Part shown: piece by piece, positions 62,480 to 64,000 of the stretch | How the letters are laid out: each line of letters begins with the position of its first letter | How positions within the stretch are numbered: position 1 is the stretch's first letter | From: an uncultured Ruminococcus sp. | GTDB lineage: Bacteria > Bacillota > Clostridia > Oscillospirales > Ruminococcaceae | Assembly (NCBI GenBank): GCA_947627625.1 | Contig: CANQWR010000007.1 | Location: 26,908 to 90,907, forward strand | Length of the DNA stretch: 64,000 nt | Direction of reading: 5' to 3' | The notes under the pieces: generated by a model | Seen by the model: the letters and a program-made list of their open reading frames with translations, nothing else | Databases searched by the model: none | Told to the model about the DNA's origin: nothing | Position numbers and translations under genes: made by a program

Positions 62480-63878
62480 CAAAATGTGGCTACTCTCCTT
62501 TTCTCTCATTGTTGCCGCCTGCCTTTTGTAATGTATGTGCAGATAATTTCAGTCAGACTTTCCACCGATGCAGATATGGCGGGGACAGCAATGTTCCCCA
62601 CTGTTTCACCAGTCTATATAAACTTATAGGGAAACCTGACCACACCGAACCGCTTGTGCTGTATTCAATCATCACAGCACAGCCGTCTGAAAAAAAAAAA
62701 AAAAAAAAAAAAATGTGATGCACTTTATCAAAGAGCCGTTCGACACCTTTGAGAGCAAGTACAACAAAGACCATATTGAAGAAATGTACAAGGCACAGCA
62801 GGATGTCAAGGCTATGGAGAAAGAGGACGAGCCTGACACAGCAGCTATCGCCAAGCTCCGTGTTCAAGCTGATAATATCCGAAACACTACTCCTATCCGT
62901 ATCGCAGTTGATGATATCACGCCCGAATCCCTTGTAATAGAGCTGAGTGAGAATGATTCTCTGCTGATGATCTTTGATGAAGCAGGAATGCTCGGCAATT
63001 TCAACGGCAAATACAACGGCGGTATCCCGAACCTCGACTTGCTCTTGAAATCGTGAAACGGTGAGAAATACATCTGCAACAGGGTTATCCGAGGGCGAAC
63101 GGAAATACCCCGTCCTTATCTTTCTGTTGCACTCGCAGGTCAGCCGTATATTCGGGATAACATGATGAACGATACGGCTTTCAGGTCAAGCGGACTTATC
63201 GCACGTTTCATTCCCTGCTTTGCCAAAAGCGATGTAGGAAAACGGCGATATGATACTGCATCTATATCAAAAAAGGTCAGAGAGCAGTATCACGATTTCA
63301 TTCATCAGCTCCTTAGAGGAAAGAAAAATTGGAACGGAGAAGAAACGCTATTGCATTTGTCCCGTCATGCTTCCGAGGAGTACATTAGTTATTACAACAA
63401 CTATATCGAAAAAGAAATTAAAAAATCCATGTGCTGCTGTCAGGACTGTGGCGGAAAGTTTCACGGTCTGATACTTAGGATAGCCTGTATTCTTTATTGT
63501 GCCGACTGCTGTTCCCGTGGTATTGAACCCTCCGAGGAAAGTGTGAATCATGACACACTGCTGAGGGCTTTCAATATTGCTCACTACTACCGTTATCAGG
63601 CTATATACGGTTTCAGTGTTAACGCTCCGGACGGAAACATCGTCAAGAGTGAGAAGATAGTCCAAATTTTCAAGACAAAAAATATCAGACAGGGCTTGAA
63701 ATCCGACCTTTATCATTCCTGCCGATACAAACTTTTCCCCACTGCCAAGGATTTCTATTCGGCACTTGACACCCTCGCTGAGTACGGCTATGTAGCCTAC
63801 GAAAGTGTAACTGCCGCAAACAACAAAAAAATGCAAATGGTATATGTCAATCCCCACAGTGGATTTTGTGGTGGCTGA
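62480..63878 (+). pseudogene. DUF3987/YfjI-like protein, disrupted
   Basis: Segments in different frames together resemble DUF3987 (YfjI) proteins of plasmids and phages: DADMAGTAMFPTVS, then HTEPLVLYSIITAQPSE, then after the poly(A) tract MHFIKEPFDTFESKYN...LIMIFDEAGMLG, an in-frame TGA at 63054-63056, and IPRPYLSVALAGQPYIRDNM...GLIARFIPCFAKSDVGKRR to the stop at 63878. At least two frame changes and one stop codon break it. The family is linked to replication or primase-helicase functions of mobile elements. The longest intact piece is 63162-63878. Confidence 0.7.
62690..62713 (+). repeat. 24-base poly(A) tract
   Basis: An uninterrupted run of 24 A residues replaces the segment where DUF3987 proteins have a short Lys/Ser-containing ATP-binding-like loop after QPSE. 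It separates two parts of the disrupted gene by one frame: 22 or 25 A residues would restore continuity there. It could be slippage-prone DNA or an assembly artefact. Confidence 0.9.
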
Positions 63879-63932
63879 CATCGAAACAGCTGTACTACGG
63901 ACTTTGCAAAAGACAGACCTGAATGTTAGAGC

Positions 63933-63961
63933 TTGTATTCATAGAGAAAAAGTGATATAAT
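63933..63961 (+). promoter_or_regulatory. Putative promoter at the window end
   Basis: TTGTAT (63933-63938) and TATAAT (63956-63961) with a 17-bp spacer precede an ATG-ATG start. Confidence 0.5.
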
Positions 63962-63967
63962 ATAGAT

Positions 63968-64000
63968 ATGATGAAAGAATATAAAGCAACAAATTACGAA
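63968..64000 (+). CDS. Start of an unidentified gene (partial)
   Basis: An open frame starts ATG ATG at 63968 and reads MMKEYKATNYE to the window edge. It is only 11 residues, lies so close to the promoter-like TATAAT that its transcript would be nearly leaderless, and has no ribosome site. It may be the first gene of an insertion element; this cannot be decided here. Confidence 0.3.
   Translation, partial: MMKEYKATNYE

Noticed and set aside
62347..62718. 123-residue frame ending in a poly-lysine run
   Set aside because: Only its last part resembles DUF3987, the start is arbitrary and the lysines come from the poly(A) tract; it is treated as part of a pseudogene.
1..64000. tRNA or rRNA genes
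   Set aside because: No T-loop GGTTCGAATCC-like or other convincing tRNA pattern and no rRNA sequence was seen by eye; a tRNAscan run would be needed to exclude them fully.

Overview
The window looks like the chromosome of a Gram-positive gut or rumen anaerobe of the Clostridia, most likely a Ruminococcus-like member of the Oscillospiraceae. The reasons are Firmicute-type gene neighbourhoods (S10 operon order; SRP RNA upstream of dnaX, ybaB and recR), strong TTGACA/TATAAT promoters, a sortase with an LPXTG protein, a GH5 cellulase with repeated carbohydrate-binding-like modules, and a teichoic-acid-type transferase. No rRNA or tRNA gene was seen, so the genus is inferred. A perfect parS palindrome, the ribosomal operon and the dnaX block all suggest a position fairly near the replication origin.

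Layout. 1-4.5 kb: the S10 ribosomal protein operon on the minus strand (rpsJ, rplC, rplD, rplW, rplB, rpsS, rplV, partial rpsC) behind a ~400-nt leader that contains a probable attenuator. 4.7-7.6 kb: two CNNM/CorC-type membrane proteins. 8-14.5 kb: a MarR regulator with direct-repeat operators, a GH5 endoglucanase and a heterodimeric ABC exporter, all on the minus strand. 14.6-17.1 kb: an orphan metal-binding lipoprotein with a Zur/Fur-like box, flanked by two zinc-ribbon membrane proteins. 17.3-22.8 kb: SRP RNA, dnaX, ybaB, recR, a Tyr/Asn-rich lipoprotein and a CPBP protease. 23-26.6 kb: metG, ispF, ispD. 27-32.8 kb: a VWA, PP2C and kinase signalling triad with a SEL1-repeat protein. 33.1-34 kb: a LysR regulator.

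34.8-43.7 kb is the most striking core locus. It is a phosphonate operon (PEP mutase fused to a cytidylyltransferase, phosphonopyruvate decarboxylase, a second nucleotidyltransferase, two Rossmann enzymes, a phosphoesterase) that ends in a protein joining a YidC/Oxa1 insertase domain to a CDP-glycerol glycerophosphotransferase-like domain. I infer that it makes a phosphonate-decorated surface polymer.

44-64 kb is accessory and defence-like: a McrB-like ATPase with a DUF2357-type nuclease; an LPXTG protein and its sortase; a 1597-residue exonuclease-RecQ-UvrD fusion; a restriction module (nuclease-methylase, specificity subunit, AAA ATPase with an altered Walker B, remnant of a DUF4276 gene); then decayed mobile-element genes, including a DUF3987/YfjI-like pseudogene with a 24-base poly(A) tract.

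Eleven gene-free gaps carry clusters of a modular G-run/C-run repeat full of short perfect hairpins, with a recurrent TTAGAACGAT motif at module edges. A separate ~82-bp tandem repeat lies between the VWA and PP2C genes.
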